A DNA stretch of 10,425 bases from contig CAZWMS010000039.1 in NCBI GenBank assembly GCA_964635015.1, forward strand, positions 1-10,425, in the 5' to 3' direction. The position numbers and the translations under genes are program-made. The notes beneath the pieces were generated by a model. That model was not told where the DNA came from and did no database searches. It was given only the letters and a program-made list of their open reading frames with translations. Source of the DNA: CAJWPI01 sp964635015. Lineage in GTDB: Bacteria > Pseudomonadota > Gammaproteobacteria > Magnimaribacterales > Magnimaribacteraceae. Shown in pieces: positions 1 through 7,122 of the stretch (the stretch's first letter is position 1; each line of letters begins with the position of its first letter).

Positions 1-296
1 TTCCTTCAGCCTCTCTAAACGATACAAACAAAGGTCTCTATGAACCAGTGCATGGTTCAGCTCCAGATATAGCAGGAAAAAATATAGCTAACCCCTTAGC
101 CTCTATATTGTCTGTTGCTATGATGATGCGTTATAGTTTTGATCAAGAAGAAGTAGCTTCCATAATAGAAAATTCTGTAGAATTAGTTTTAGCATCAGGT
201 AAAAGAACTCAGGACATATCTAATGAAGGGTCCTCATTTATAGGCACTAAAGAGATGGGACAAGAAGTTTTATTAAAGATAGATTCTATGAAATGA
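1..296 (+). CDS. leuB: 3-isopropylmalate dehydrogenase, C-terminal fragment
   Basis: This is the last ~97 residues of LeuB, which oxidatively decarboxylates 3-isopropylmalate with NAD+ in leucine synthesis in the cytoplasm. The reading frame is open from position 3 at the left edge, so the gene begins outside the window. The GTG at 48 is an internal Val codon, not a start. Visible family signatures are PSASLN at the left edge, the cofactor-binding stretch GLYEPVHGSAPDIAG (33-77), and IANPLASILS followed by a Met-rich helix and RYS. The C-terminus, with TKEMGQEVL, is of normal type and looks complete. The TGA stop overlaps the asd start as ATGA, implying translational coupling. leuB next to asd is common in gammaproteobacteria. 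Identity is secure; only the 5' part is missing. Confidence 0.96.
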   Translation, partial: PSASLNDTNKGLYEPVHGSAPDIAGKNIANPLASILSVAMMMRYSFDQEEVASIIENSVELVLASGKRTQDISNEGSSFIGTKEMGQEVLLKIDSMK

Positions 297-1300
297 AGAA
301 AGCATCAAATATAGCTGTTGTTGGAGCAACAGGATTGGTAGGAAAAACCTTTATAGATTTGCTTGAATCAAGTCACTTTTTAGATTCTAAAATACATCTA
401 GTTGCAAGTAGAAAATCCAAAGGATCAGAAATTACCTTAAGGAATTCTGCTCATTCAGTAAGCTCTCTACAAGATTTTGATTTTTCTAAAATTGACTTAG
501 CCTTTTTTTCAGCAGGAGCCAATATAGCTAAAGAATATGCTCCCAGAGCAGTCAAGGCAGGTTGTTTTGTGGTTGACAATTCCTCTTGTTTTAGAAGAGA
601 TAAGAATATTCCCCTTGTTGTCCCAGAAGTTAACTCAGATGCTTTATCAGATTATGTAATACCTGGAATAGTCGCCAACCCCAACTGCCAAACCATCCAA
701 ATGGTTGTTGCCTTGAAACCCCTGCATGATTTATTTGTTATCAATAGGGTTGATATAACTACTTTTCAGGCAGTATCGGGTTCAGGAAAACTAGCTCAAG
801 ATGAATTGCAAATCCAAGTTAGTCAGCAATTAAAAGGAGAGAAATCTTCTCCAAATGTTTTCAGCAAACAAATTGCCTTTAATGTGTTACCCCATTGTGG
901 TGAATTTGAGAAAAATTCATACACTCAAGAAGAGATGAAGATGGTGTGGGAAACACATAGAATTTTAGATCCAAACATTGAGGTAGGGGCAACGTGTGTT
1001 AGGGTCCCTGTAATTAATGGACATTCAGAATCTGTGCATATAGAAACAAGTAAACCTATAAATATTGACTCTGCCAAAGAGTGTTTGAGAAAGGCCAAAG
1101 GAGTGAAGCTATTGAGTGAAGAAGGTTCAGAAAGTTATATAACTGCTTTAGAAGTAGATGGAAAAGATTCTGTTTGTGTTGGTAGGCTTAGAAAGGATCT
1201 TTGGAGTGAAAATAGACTAAATCTTTGGGTGGTTGCAGATAATTTAAGGAAAGGCGCAGCTTTAAATAGCATCCAAATAGCTGAGCTACTTTTTTGCTAG
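293..1300 (+). CDS. asd: aspartate-semialdehyde dehydrogenase
   Basis: The 335-residue product reduces beta-aspartyl phosphate to aspartate semialdehyde with NADPH, the branch point to lysine/diaminopimelate, threonine and methionine. An N-terminal Rossmann motif GATGLVG lies at residues 11-17 and VVDNSS at 93-98. The nucleophile is Cys132 in ANPNCQTIQ. VSGSGK is at 161-166, and the substrate-binding Arg237 (CVRVPV) and general base His244 (NGHSESVHIE) are in place. Length is normal for the family. The residue after the catalytic Cys is Gln, where I expect Ser or Thr. The start at 293 overlaps the leuB stop (ATGA) and has no clear ribosome binding site, so coupled translation is likely. The fimV-like gene follows after 6 bases. 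Confidence 0.97.
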   Translation: MKKASNIAVVGATGLVGKTFIDLLESSHFLDSKIHLVASRKSKGSEITLRNSAHSVSSLQDFDFSKIDLAFFSAGANIAKEYAPRAVKAGCFVVDNSSCFRRDKNIPLVVPEVNSDALSDYVIPGIVANPNCQTIQMVVALKPLHDLFVINRVDITTFQAVSGSGKLAQDELQIQVSQQLKGEKSSPNVFSKQIAFNVLPHCGEFEKNSYTQEEMKMVWETHRILDPNIEVGATCVRVPVINGHSESVHIETSKPINIDSAKECLRKAKGVKLLSEEGSESYITALEVDGKDSVCVGRLRKDLWSENRLNLWVVADNLRKGAALNSIQIAELLFC

Positions 1301-1306
1301 CGTTGC

Positions 1307-1666
1307 ATGAACTTTGAATCATTTTTATTTAATATAGAAGAGAAATTTCTACATCTTTTCGGCACTCCCCTTCCAGGATTAATTGGGATTGTAATAGCCG
1401 TTGCGTTTTTCTCACTACTTATTCTTGGGTTACGGAAGCTGAAAGAAAAAAAGAACAGTCTTAATTTTAATGTTGAAGATATGAGTGATGTTGGGGATGT
1501 TGTTGAAGCTAATTTAAATTTGACTAGAAGCTTCATAGAAATGAGAGAGTTTGAGAAAGCAGAAGAATGTATAAAAAAAGCTGAAGAATCCTCTCCTCTT
1601 ACTCCAAAACAAAAAGAAAAAATTACTGATCTTAAAGAAAGATTAAGAAGACAAGAAAATGGGTAA
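1307..1666 (+). CDS. fimV: minimal FimV-like protein (membrane anchor plus FimV C-terminal domain)
   Basis: A 119-residue protein with one strong membrane segment at residues ~22-43 (GLIGIVIAVAFFSLLILGL) followed by a basic KLKEKK stop-transfer stretch. Residues ~62-115 form two predicted helices, with EANLNLTRSFIEMREFEKAEE then KQKEKITDLKERL. This matches the short C-terminal FimV domain, whose usual pattern is A-x-LDLARAYIEMGD-x-E-A followed by a helix ending in LL-x-RL. Known FimV proteins are large, with a periplasmic LysM region, a membrane segment and a long acidic cytoplasmic TPR region. Here the LysM region and acidic repeats are absent. The position between asd and truA is the classical fimV locus and is the main support for the name. 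It overlaps truA by 8 bases. Function is unproven; a link to the cell pole or envelope is inferred only from FimV. There is no ribosome binding site ahead of 1307. Confidence 0.72.
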   Translation: MNFESFLFNIEEKFLHLFGTPLPGLIGIVIAVAFFSLLILGLRKLKEKKNSLNFNVEDMSDVGDVVEANLNLTRSFIEMREFEKAEECIKKAEESSPLTPKQKEKITDLKERLRRQENG

Positions 1667-2450
1667 TAAAGTACATCGAACGGCTATAGGACTTGAGTAT
1701 GATGGTACAGCTTATAAAGGCTTTCAAAAACAAAGGAATACTACAAGAACTATTCAAAATCTTGTTGATCAATCTTTAAGTAATGTTGCGGATCATAAAA
1801 TAAAAACTATTTGCTGTGGCAGAACAGACAGTGGTGTGCATGCATTTAGCCAAATTATTCATTTTGACACTACTTCTTATAGAGAAGATAAAGCTTGGGT
1901 CGAAGGTGGAAATTCTTTTCTGCCAAAAGATATAAGACTTTTATGGGCTAAAAAAGTTACCGATAGATTTCATGCAAGATTCTCTGCTATCTCTAGGACT
2001 TATAGATATATCATAAAATGCTCTTCCTCTCCTTCTGCTTTAAACAGAAATAGACACTTGTGGATAAATGAAGATCTTGACTTGAGAAGTATGAAAAGGG
2101 CTTCTTTGTATTTATTGGGAGAGAAAGATTTTACTTCTTTTAGGACATCTTCATGTCAGTCAAAGACTCCATTTAGAAATATTTATTCAATAAAGATTAA
2201 AAAAAAAGGTGAATTAATCTTCGTAGATATTACGGCTAACGCTTTTTTATTGAATATGGTAAGGATAATTGTGGGAACTTTATTGGAAGTTGGATTAAAA
2301 AGAAAAAAGCCTAATGAAATTAAAATGATTCTTGAAGCAAAAGATAGAAAGCTTGCTGGAAAAACTTCTTCCCCTAAGGGTTTATACCTTGTTGGAGCAA
2401 GTTATTTAAATAAATTCAAACTTCCAAATATTACAAATTTTCCAATGTAA
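1659..2450 (+). CDS. truA: tRNA pseudouridine(38-40) synthase TruA
   Basis: The 263-residue enzyme isomerises uridine to pseudouridine at positions 38-40 of the tRNA anticodon arm. The N-terminus has the family signature GLEYDGTAYKGFQ (residues 11-23). The catalytic Asp57 lies in CGRTDSGVHA (53-62). Further matches are FHARFSAISRTYRYII in the middle, DFTSFR, and FLLNMVRIIVGTLLEVG near the C-terminus, which is typical of TruA. Length is normal. The start at 1659 overlaps the end of the fimV-like gene by 8 bases. It is preceded by an A/G-rich AGAAGACAAGAAA that may give weak ribosome binding. It precedes the trp genes, as in many gammaproteobacteria. Confidence 0.96.
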   Translation: MGNKVHRTAIGLEYDGTAYKGFQKQRNTTRTIQNLVDQSLSNVADHKIKTICCGRTDSGVHAFSQIIHFDTTSYREDKAWVEGGNSFLPKDIRLLWAKKVTDRFHARFSAISRTYRYIIKCSSSPSALNRNRHLWINEDLDLRSMKRASLYLLGEKDFTSFRTSSCQSKTPFRNIYSIKIKKKGELIFVDITANAFLLNMVRIIVGTLLEVGLKRKKPNEIKMILEAKDRKLAGKTSSPKGLYLVGASYLNKFKLPNITNFPM

Positions 2451-2501
2451 TAAGATTCTATTTAATTAAATCTGATAGACTTCTTAAGCTTAGGCGAGAT
2501 C
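2451..2501. other. truA-trpF spacer, AT-rich, no assignable promoter
   Basis: One of only two spacers near 50 bases in the plus-strand cluster. It contains a perfect 12-bp AT-only palindrome, ATTTAATTAAAT (2460-2471), flanked by further complementary bases (AGATT 2453-2457, AATCT 2469-2473). Close to the trpF start is AGGCGAG (2492-2498), whose AGG ends 7 bases before the ATG and could be a weak ribosome binding site. There is no leader peptide rich in Trp codons, no terminator/antiterminator pair and no clear -35/-10 pair. If the trp genes have their own promoter it should lie here or inside truA. Confidence 0.4.
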
Positions 2502-3063
2502 ATGAAATTATTTATAAAAATTTGTGGCATTACTAATTTTGAAGACGCAAAGTTAGCTATATCCGTTGGTGCTGACGCTTTAGGTTTTATGATGTATGAA
2601 AAAAGTCCTAGAATGATTAATAAAAAAGAAGTTTCTAAAATTATTAGGAAGCTACCAAAGGAAATTACCAAGGTAATGGTTTTTGTTAATTCTAGTTCTA
2701 GCTATGTTCGTTCGTGTTTAGAAGTTTCTTCAAGTTTAATTCCTCAATTCCATGGTGACGAGTCACCTGAATTCTGTTGCTCATTTAAAAGACCATTTAT
2801 AAAGGCCATTAGGGTTTCAGGAAAAGAAGACTTAGAAAAAATTTCTAAGGATTTTTCTAAATCTTGGATGTTACTTTTAGATAGTTATAATGAAGACTCC
2901 TTTGGAGGATCGGGAAAAGTATTTAATTGGAATTTTCTCCAGAAAAAAGTTCTATCTACTCCCTTCCTGTTAGCAGGTGGGTTAACTTCAAGTAATATAG
3001 AAAAAGCACTTTCTTTGGTCTCTTGTAAGGGGTTGGATGTAAGTTCAGGTGTAGAATCTTCTC
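2502..3063 (+). CDS. trpF: phosphoribosylanthranilate isomerase, 3' end lost in assembly gap
   Basis: The first 187 residues of TrpF are visible. TrpF is a TIM-barrel enzyme that isomerises N-(5-phosphoribosyl)anthranilate in tryptophan synthesis. The general base Cys8 lies in IKICGIT, and the general acid Asp127 in LLLDSY. QFHGDE (82-87), the GGSGKVFNW stretch and FLLAGGLTSSNI (155-166), followed by LDVSSGVESS (the phosphate-binding end of the barrel), all fit the family. Such proteins usually end some 15-25 residues after SSGVESS, so only the tail is missing. A reading frame can be run through the N stretch to a stop at 3192-3194, but those last codons belong to trpB in another frame and are not part of TrpF. 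trpB follows across the gap. Confidence 0.95.
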
Positions 3064-3163
3064 NNNNNNNNNNNNNNNNNNNNNNNNNNNNNNNNNNNNN
3101 NNNNNNNNNNNNNNNNNNNNNNNNNNNNNNNNNNNNNNNNNNNNNNNNNNNNNNNNNNNNNNN
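3064..3163. other. assembly gap of 100 N
   Basis: There are exactly 100 consecutive N. This round number is the usual scaffold placeholder for a gap of unknown size. On the left TrpF lacks roughly its last 20 residues. On the right TrpB starts at a residue equivalent to about 57 of the E. coli protein. The missing DNA is therefore likely well over 100 bases, about 210-260 by family lengths. Both flanks fit the expected trpF-trpB order, so the join itself is credible. Confidence 0.97.
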
Positions 3164-4180
3164 CCTTTATATTTTGCGAGACGTTGGTCATTAGAATTAG
3201 GTGGTGCAAAGATTTATTTAAAAAGAGAAGACCTAAACCATACTGGGGCTCATAAGATAAATAATACAGTAGGGCAAATTCTTCTTGCCAAACATATGGG
3301 AAAGAAAAGGATCATAGCAGAAACAGGCGCTGGTCAACACGGTGTTGCTACGGCTACAGTTTGTGCAAGACATGGTATGGAATGTGTTATTTATATGGGA
3401 GAAGAGGACATAAGGAGGCAGTCACTAAATGTATATAGAATTAAAATTCTAGGGGCTAAAGTTGTCTCAGTGAATTCTGGAACTAAGACTCTTAAAGATG
3501 CCATGAATGAAGCAATGAGAGATTGGGTAACCAATGTAGATGATACTTACTACATTATTGGCAGTGTTGCTGGTCCACATCCTTATCCAAAGATTGTCAG
3601 AGATTTTAACTCTATTGTGGGAAAAGAAGTTTTGTACCAAAGTAAAAAACAAATAGGAAGGAATCCAGACCTTTTAGTTGCATGTGTTGGTGGCGGATCA
3701 AATGCTATGGGACTTTTCTTTCCTTTTTTAGGAAACTCTAAAGTTAAGATGGTTGGTGTTGAAGCTGGAGGGTTGGGTCTTAGTTCAGGTAAACATGCAG
3801 CACCTTTAAATGCAGGAAGAGAAGGGGTTCTTCATGGAATGAGAACTTATTTGATGCAAGATAAAAAAGGTCAGGTTTTAGAAACTCATTCTATTTCAGC
3901 TGGTTTAGATTATCCAGGTGTTGGTCCTGAACATGCCTGGTTGAAAGATATTGGTAGGGTTAACTATACAACTGCTAATGACGAAGAAGCTCTAGAAGCT
4001 TTTAGAGAGTTAACTTTAGTGGAAGGAATAATGCCAGCTTTGGAGACAGCTCATGCCCTTGCTTATGTAAAAAAAGTAGCTTCTTCTATGAGTAAAAGAA
4101 AAGTGATAGTTGTAAATATTTCAGGAAGAGGAGATAAGGACATAAATACAGTAGCTGATATTGATGGTATAAAACTTTAA
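3164..4180 (+). CDS. trpB: tryptophan synthase beta chain, 5' end lost in assembly gap
   Basis: The 338 visible residues condense indole with serine using PLP, in the alpha2-beta2 complex with TrpA. The frame is open immediately after the gap and begins PLYFARRW, matching the R/P-T-P-L-Y-F region of TrpB. The ATG at 3296 is internal. The PLP-binding Lys is in HTGAHKINN, encoded by AAG at 3254-3256, followed by ETGAGQHGVATATV. The glycine-rich PLP phosphate loop CVGGGSNAMG, HSISAGLDYPGVGPEH and the terminal NISGRGDKDI are all intact. By comparison with the ~397-residue E. coli chain, some 55-60 N-terminal residues are missing. The TAA stop is 3 bases before trpA, so the two subunits are almost certainly co-translated. 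Confidence 0.97.
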   Translation, partial: PLYFARRWSLELGGAKIYLKREDLNHTGAHKINNTVGQILLAKHMGKKRIIAETGAGQHGVATATVCARHGMECVIYMGEEDIRRQSLNVYRIKILGAKVVSVNSGTKTLKDAMNEAMRDWVTNVDDTYYIIGSVAGPHPYPKIVRDFNSIVGKEVLYQSKKQIGRNPDLLVACVGGGSNAMGLFFPFLGNSKVKMVGVEAGGLGLSSGKHAAPLNAGREGVLHGMRTYLMQDKKGQVLETHSISAGLDYPGVGPEHAWLKDIGRVNYTTANDEEALEAFRELTLVEGIMPALETAHALAYVKKVASSMSKRKVIVVNISGRGDKDINTVADIDGIKL

Positions 4181-4183
4181 TTA

Positions 4184-4981
4184 ATGACTAGAATAAAAGA
4201 CACCTTTCTAAAATTAAAGAAATCTAATAAAAAAGCTTTAGTTAGTTATCTAGTTGCGGGAGATCCTGATCTAGAAACCTCCTTAAGAATTATGCATTTA
4301 ATGATAAAAGAAGGTGTAGACTTAATCGAGTTGGGAGTACCTTTTTCAGACCCAATGGCAGAGGGAGTTTCAATACAAAAAGGCTATGAGCGTGCTTTAG
4401 TTAATGGTGTATCTTTAGAAGATTCTCTAAGTCTAATTAAGAAATTCAGAAAAAAAGACAAGAAAACACCTATCATTTTGATGGGTTATATGAATCCCTT
4501 TGATTCGATGGGTAGTAAAGTTTTTTGTAGAAAGGCTTCCAAAAGTGGATTAGATGGGATTTTAATAGTTGATATGCCCCCTGAGGAGAGTATTGAGTTT
4601 ACTAAAGAAACAAAAAAATTGGGAATTGATATTATTCGTTTAGTAGCACCAACCACAAGCAGTAGTAGAGTAAAAAAGATATGTAAAGAAGCTTCAGGCT
4701 TTGTTTACTATATCTCTCTTAAGGGAGTAACTGGAGCTAATTTAATTAATTCAAAAGAAGTAAGAAAGAAAATATCAAAGCTTCAAAATTTAACTAAACT
4801 ACCAGTTGTTATTGGTTTTGGAATTAGAGATGGAATTGCAGCTTCTTCAGTCATAGATTTAGCTGATGGCATAGTTGTTGGAAGTGCCTTTGTCGATATT
4901 ATGGGGGGTCAAAAAAGCAAGATAGATAAGGAGATATCTATTAAAATTAGAGATCTCTCACAAGCTATAAATAAATCATAA
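4184..4981 (+). CDS. trpA: tryptophan synthase alpha chain
   Basis: The 265-residue TIM-barrel subunit cleaves indole-3-glycerol phosphate and passes indole to TrpB. The sequence aligns without gaps to E. coli numbering at the key sites: catalytic Glu49 (LIELGVPFSDP), Tyr175 (FVYYIS) and Thr183 in loop 6 (KGVTGA). IGFGIRDG (210-217) and VVGSAFVDI form the phosphate site. The oddity is at position 60, where the catalytic Asp of E. coli (SDPLADGPTIQ) is Glu (SDPMAEGVSIQ), and the Pro two residues on is Val. Everything else argues for a working enzyme. The start lies 3 bases after the trpB stop with no ribosome binding site, which suggests reinitiation. accD starts 2 bases after the stop. Confidence 0.96.
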   Translation: MTRIKDTFLKLKKSNKKALVSYLVAGDPDLETSLRIMHLMIKEGVDLIELGVPFSDPMAEGVSIQKGYERALVNGVSLEDSLSLIKKFRKKDKKTPIILMGYMNPFDSMGSKVFCRKASKSGLDGILIVDMPPEESIEFTKETKKLGIDIIRLVAPTTSSSRVKKICKEASGFVYYISLKGVTGANLINSKEVRKKISKLQNLTKLPVVIGFGIRDGIAASSVIDLADGIVVGSAFVDIMGGQKSKIDKEISIKIRDLSQAINKS

Positions 4982-4983
4982 AG

Positions 4984-5847
4984 ATGGCAAACTGGTTTGA
5001 AAAGATTTTACCCACTTTCCTCAGAAAGGAAACTAAAAAAAAGTCTTCAGTACCCGAAGGTTTATGGAAGAATTGCTCTTCTTGTAACACTATTCTTTAC
5101 GTGCCTGAATTAGAAGCTAGTTTGTATGTTTGTCCCTCATGTGATCATCATCTAAGAATTGGGGCCCGCAAAAGATTAGATCTATTTCTTGATGTTGAAG
5201 ATAAAATTGAGATTTCTTCAAATAAGTCAAGCCAAGATCTTTTAAAATTTAAAGATGTTAAGAAGTACAAAGATAGACTTTCTGAGGCAGAAGATGTAAG
5301 TGGCGAGAGGGAAGCCCTTATAGTCATGAGTGGCTCTTTGTTTAAGTTACAACTAGTAGCAGCTGCTTTTGAATTTAGATTTATGGGTGGTTCTATGGGG
5401 TCTGTTGTAGGCCAACAATTTCTTAATGGAATGGAGTATGCCTTAAAAGAAAAATTACCTTTTGTATGTTTCGCAACAAGTGGCGGTGCTCGAATGCAGG
5501 AATCTCTTATTTCCCTTTATCAAATGGCCAGAACAGCTGCAATTATCCAGAAACTGAAAGATACAGGCCTTCCCTATATATCGATTATGATTGATCCAAT
5601 TTATGGGGGTGTTTCTGCAAGTATTGCCATGCTAGGAGATATAAATATAGCCGAACCGAAAGCCCTAGTAGGATTTACTGGTCCGAGAGTAATAGAACAG
5701 ACATTAAAGGTAACTCTCCCAGAGGGGTTTCAAAGAAGTGAATTTCTTTTGGAACATGGCGCCATAGACATGATTGTTCATAGAAAAGAAATGAGAAAAA
5801 CAGTTCATGAGTTATTAAAAGGTCTATCTCAAGGATTGTCTTCCTAA
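4984..5847 (+). CDS. accD: acetyl-CoA carboxylase carboxyltransferase subunit beta
   Basis: The 287-residue beta subunit works with AccA to transfer the carboxyl group from carboxybiotin on AccB to acetyl-CoA, giving malonyl-CoA. An N-terminal zinc ribbon is present with Cys31, Cys34, Cys50 and Cys53, preceded by the usual MANWFEKILP-type start. The carboxyltransferase (crotonase-like) core includes RFMGGSMGSVVG (132-143), SGGARMQES (166-174), GGVSAS (208-213), NIAEPKALVGFTGPRVIEQT and the C-terminal GFQRSEFLLEHGAIDMIV. It ends soon after this core, without the proline-rich tail of the E. coli protein. Start choice rests on the conserved N-terminus and the 2-base spacing from trpA. There is no Shine-Dalgarno sequence. 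accA is not in the window. Confidence 0.97.
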   Translation: MANWFEKILPTFLRKETKKKSSVPEGLWKNCSSCNTILYVPELEASLYVCPSCDHHLRIGARKRLDLFLDVEDKIEISSNKSSQDLLKFKDVKKYKDRLSEAEDVSGEREALIVMSGSLFKLQLVAAAFEFRFMGGSMGSVVGQQFLNGMEYALKEKLPFVCFATSGGARMQESLISLYQMARTAAIIQKLKDTGLPYISIMIDPIYGGVSASIAMLGDINIAEPKALVGFTGPRVIEQTLKVTLPEGFQRSEFLLEHGAIDMIVHRKEMRKTVHELLKGLSQGLSS

Positions 5848-5853
5848 AAATTT

Positions 5854-7122
5854 ATGCAAAATAATTCCTTAGAAGAATGGCTTAATTACATAGAAAGACT
5901 GCATCCTAAAGAAATAGAGTTGGGGCTTGAAAGGATAGAGCCTCTGTATCATAGAATTATTAAGGAACCGTTAGCTGATAAGATAATTGTAGTTGGTGGA
6001 ACTAATGGAAAGGGCACTACCGTAGAATATCTGAGTAAGTTAATTAGGAGTGATAACAAAACAGTTGGTACTTATACCTCTCCACATTTATTTAATTTTA
6101 ACGAAAGAATAAGAATAAATGGTGAAAAAGCTTCTAATAAAGAAATAGTAAGAAGTTTTAGAGAGATAGACAAAGTGCGTGGTTCCACCCAGTTAACTTA
6201 TTTTGAGTTTACTACTTTAGTGGCATTTGACCTTTTATATAGAAAGAGATTAGATGTGGTCGTCTTGGAAATAGGATTAGGGGGAAGGCTAGACGCAGTT
6301 AATGTAGTGAATTCAGATATCTCCATACTAACTAATGTTGAATTAGATCATCAGGATTGGTTAGGCAATGATAAGGAAGCAATAGGATTAGAAAAGGCAG
6401 CAATTTTTAGGAACAAGAAACCCGCAATTTTAGCTCATGAAAACTTTCCTAATTCTGTTCTAGACCAAGCCTACAAGATTGGAGCACAGATTTTTAGATT
6501 AGGAAGAGAATTTAGATTTGAAGTAAGCAAAGATAAATCAGAATGGAATTACTTTTTGAATGCAGAGAGGCATATTGAATCGTCTATTCAAAACATAGAA
6601 AAAAGTAATCTTTCTATAGAAAGCGCCTCAGCAGCACTTACAGCATACGCACTCTTAGGAGGAGAAATAACTAAAGAAAAAAAGGAAGTTATACAAGAAA
6701 CTTTTTTAACCTGTAGATGTGAATTGATTAATAAAAGGTTTTTAGTGGACGTAAGTCATAATCCTGCTTCAATAAGATATCTTGTTGATTTTATAAAAGA
6801 AAAGTTCAAAACAAAAAAGTTTATAACTGCTGTATTTGGAGTAATGTCAGATAAAGATGTTAAAGGGATGATTCAATCTTTAATACCATTAGTTGATTAC
6901 TGGTATGCTACGTCACCTAACATAGATAGAGCAATGAACCCAAAAGAGATTATTTCAATTCTTGAAGAAGAGGGAATTTCCGAAGCAGAAGAAGTAAAAA
7001 GGGTAAGTGAAGCAGTTTCTAAAGCAGACAAACACTCACCTGAAGAAGGTTTAGTTCTTATATTTGGATCTTTTTATACCCTTTCAGAGGCTATGCCTGT
7101 TCTAAATTCTTTTGGACCATGA
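5854..7122 (+). CDS. folC: folylpolyglutamate synthase / dihydrofolate synthase
   Basis: The 422-residue Mur-ligase-family enzyme adds glutamate to dihydropteroate (making dihydrofolate) and to folates, using ATP. The P-loop is GTNGKGTT (49-56), followed by YTSPHLFNFNERIRING (74-90). The ATP/Mg region shows EIGLGGRLDAVN (139-150), LDHQDWLG (164-171) and GLEKAAIFR (178-186), where Lys181 matches the family's conserved, carbamylated Lys. The C-terminal domain has DVSHNPAS (299-306) and ends with LIFGSFYTLSEA. At 287-289, CRC replaces the usual G-R of the P-G-R-x-E/Q motif just before that domain; this looks like ordinary divergence. It starts 6 bases after accD with no ribosome binding site and overlaps the next gene by ATGA. 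accD-folC-dedD-cvpA-purF is the E. coli order. Confidence 0.96.
   Translation: MQNNSLEEWLNYIERLHPKEIELGLERIEPLYHRIIKEPLADKIIVVGGTNGKGTTVEYLSKLIRSDNKTVGTYTSPHLFNFNERIRINGEKASNKEIVRSFREIDKVRGSTQLTYFEFTTLVAFDLLYRKRLDVVVLEIGLGGRLDAVNVVNSDISILTNVELDHQDWLGNDKEAIGLEKAAIFRNKKPAILAHENFPNSVLDQAYKIGAQIFRLGREFRFEVSKDKSEWNYFLNAERHIESSIQNIEKSNLSIESASAALTAYALLGGEITKEKKEVIQETFLTCRCELINKRFLVDVSHNPASIRYLVDFIKEKFKTKKFITAVFGVMSDKDVKGMIQSLIPLVDYWYATSPNIDRAMNPKEIISILEEEGISEAEEVKRVSEAVSKADKHSPEEGLVLIFGSFYTLSEAMPVLNSFGP

Noticed and set aside
48..50. GTG as the start of a small ORF at the left edge.
   Set aside because: It is the Val codon in the LeuB motif EPVHGSAPD; the frame is open upstream.
1297..1536. Minus-strand ORF across the fimV-like gene.
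   Set aside because: Low-complexity Ser/Thr/Phe translation that mirrors a plus-strand gene with domain and locus support.
1307..1666. The fimV-like gene as a frameshifted remnant of a longer gene.
   Set aside because: It has its own start right after asd, an intact membrane helix and C-terminal domain, no internal stops, and no leftover DNA of a longer gene on either side.
2462..2671. Minus-strand ORF over the start of trpF.
   Set aside because: It is opposite a conserved TrpF N-terminus and has no recognisable domain.
3064..3194. Continuation of the trpF reading frame through the N run to a stop at 3192-3194.
   Set aside because: The bases after the gap encode TrpB (PLYFARRW onward) in a different frame; the apparent fusion is an effect of the placeholder length.
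3296..3298. ATG as the start of trpB.
   Set aside because: The frame is open back to 3164 and encodes conserved TrpB sequence, including the PLP lysine at 3254-3256.
3467..3652. Minus-strand ORF inside trpB.
   Set aside because: Shadow of conserved TrpB coding sequence; no family features.
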